This document shows, piece after piece, positions 6,270 to 6,331 of a DNA stretch of 6,331 nt; position 1 is the stretch's first letter, and every line of letters begins with the position of its first letter. A program made the position numbers and the translations under genes. Source of the DNA: an uncultured Eubacteriales bacterium (GTDB lineage: Bacteria; Bacillota; Clostridia; Oscillospirales; Acutalibacteraceae); contig ONWP01000236.1 of NCBI GenBank assembly GCA_900321595.1, forward strand, positions 1 to 6,331. The letters are read 5' to 3'. Under the pieces are notes generated by a model, which was not told the DNA's origin, did not search any database, and was given only the letters and a program-made list of their open reading frames with translations.

Positions 6270-6331
6270 TCAGTAACCTCTGATCGTTTCCATGACGGCG
6301 TCGTTATCGTCAATGGAATGGCCAATCAAAA
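6270..6331 (-). CDS. C-terminal end of an unidentified minus-strand protein
   Basis: On the minus strand a frame open to the window edge ends with TGA at 6270-6272 and encodes 19 visible residues, LIGHSIDDNDAVMETIRGY. Composition and codon choice (GAC, GCC, GTC, ACG, ATC) resemble those of the neighbours, and its position just across the hairpin at 6223-6248 fits a convergent gene. Too little is visible to name a family, and so short an open frame could occur by chance. Confidence 0.4.
   Translation of the reverse strand, partial: LIGHSIDDNDAVMETIRGY

Overview
The window reads as ordinary chromosomal DNA from a GC-rich member of the Bacillota, most likely a Clostridia-type anaerobe. The basis is a DUF1292 protein (a family largely confined to Bacillota), purine-rich Shine-Dalgarno sites at sensible spacing before every complete gene, sigma-A type promoters and short intrinsic terminators. 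A gut or rumen Oscillospirales-like source would fit the GC-rich codon use and the GH3 glycosidase type, but this is inference. I saw no rRNA, tRNA, CRISPR array, insertion sequence or phage gene.

Layout: (1) bases 1-411, plus strand, the C-terminal part of an AlkD-type DNA alkylation repair protein. (2) A hairpin at 426-455 separates it from a convergent minus-strand gene (472-1170) for an XRE-type helix-turn-helix protein with four C-terminal membrane helices. (3) A divergent control region of about 110 bases holds promoters for both sides and a small inverted repeat. (4) A 95-residue, very acidic DUF1292 protein at 1284-1571 has its own promoter and terminator. (5) A near-perfect sigma-A promoter (1632-1660) starts a tight three-gene operon at 1692-6204: a membrane-anchored DUF4015/GHL15-like putative glycosidase, a PlsC-type 1-acylglycerol-3-phosphate acyltransferase, and an intracellular GH3 beta-glucosidase with a C-terminal extension of about 140 residues. 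(6) A strong hairpin at 6223-6248 ends the operon, and the last 62 bases look like the 3' end of a convergent minus-strand gene.

The three operon genes are separated by only 19 and 12 bases and are surely co-transcribed. They join a surface-facing glycosidase-like protein, a phospholipid-synthesis enzyme and a cytoplasmic exo-glycosidase. This could reflect glycan use alongside envelope synthesis or glycolipid turnover, but nothing in the sequence proves a shared pathway. The gene next to the AlkD-like fragment may form a self-regulated membrane-sensing unit. I did not find a clear new defence or mobile system; the most distinctive points are the membrane-tethered regulator with its divergent operator-like repeat, the mixed operon, and the GH3 C-terminal extension.
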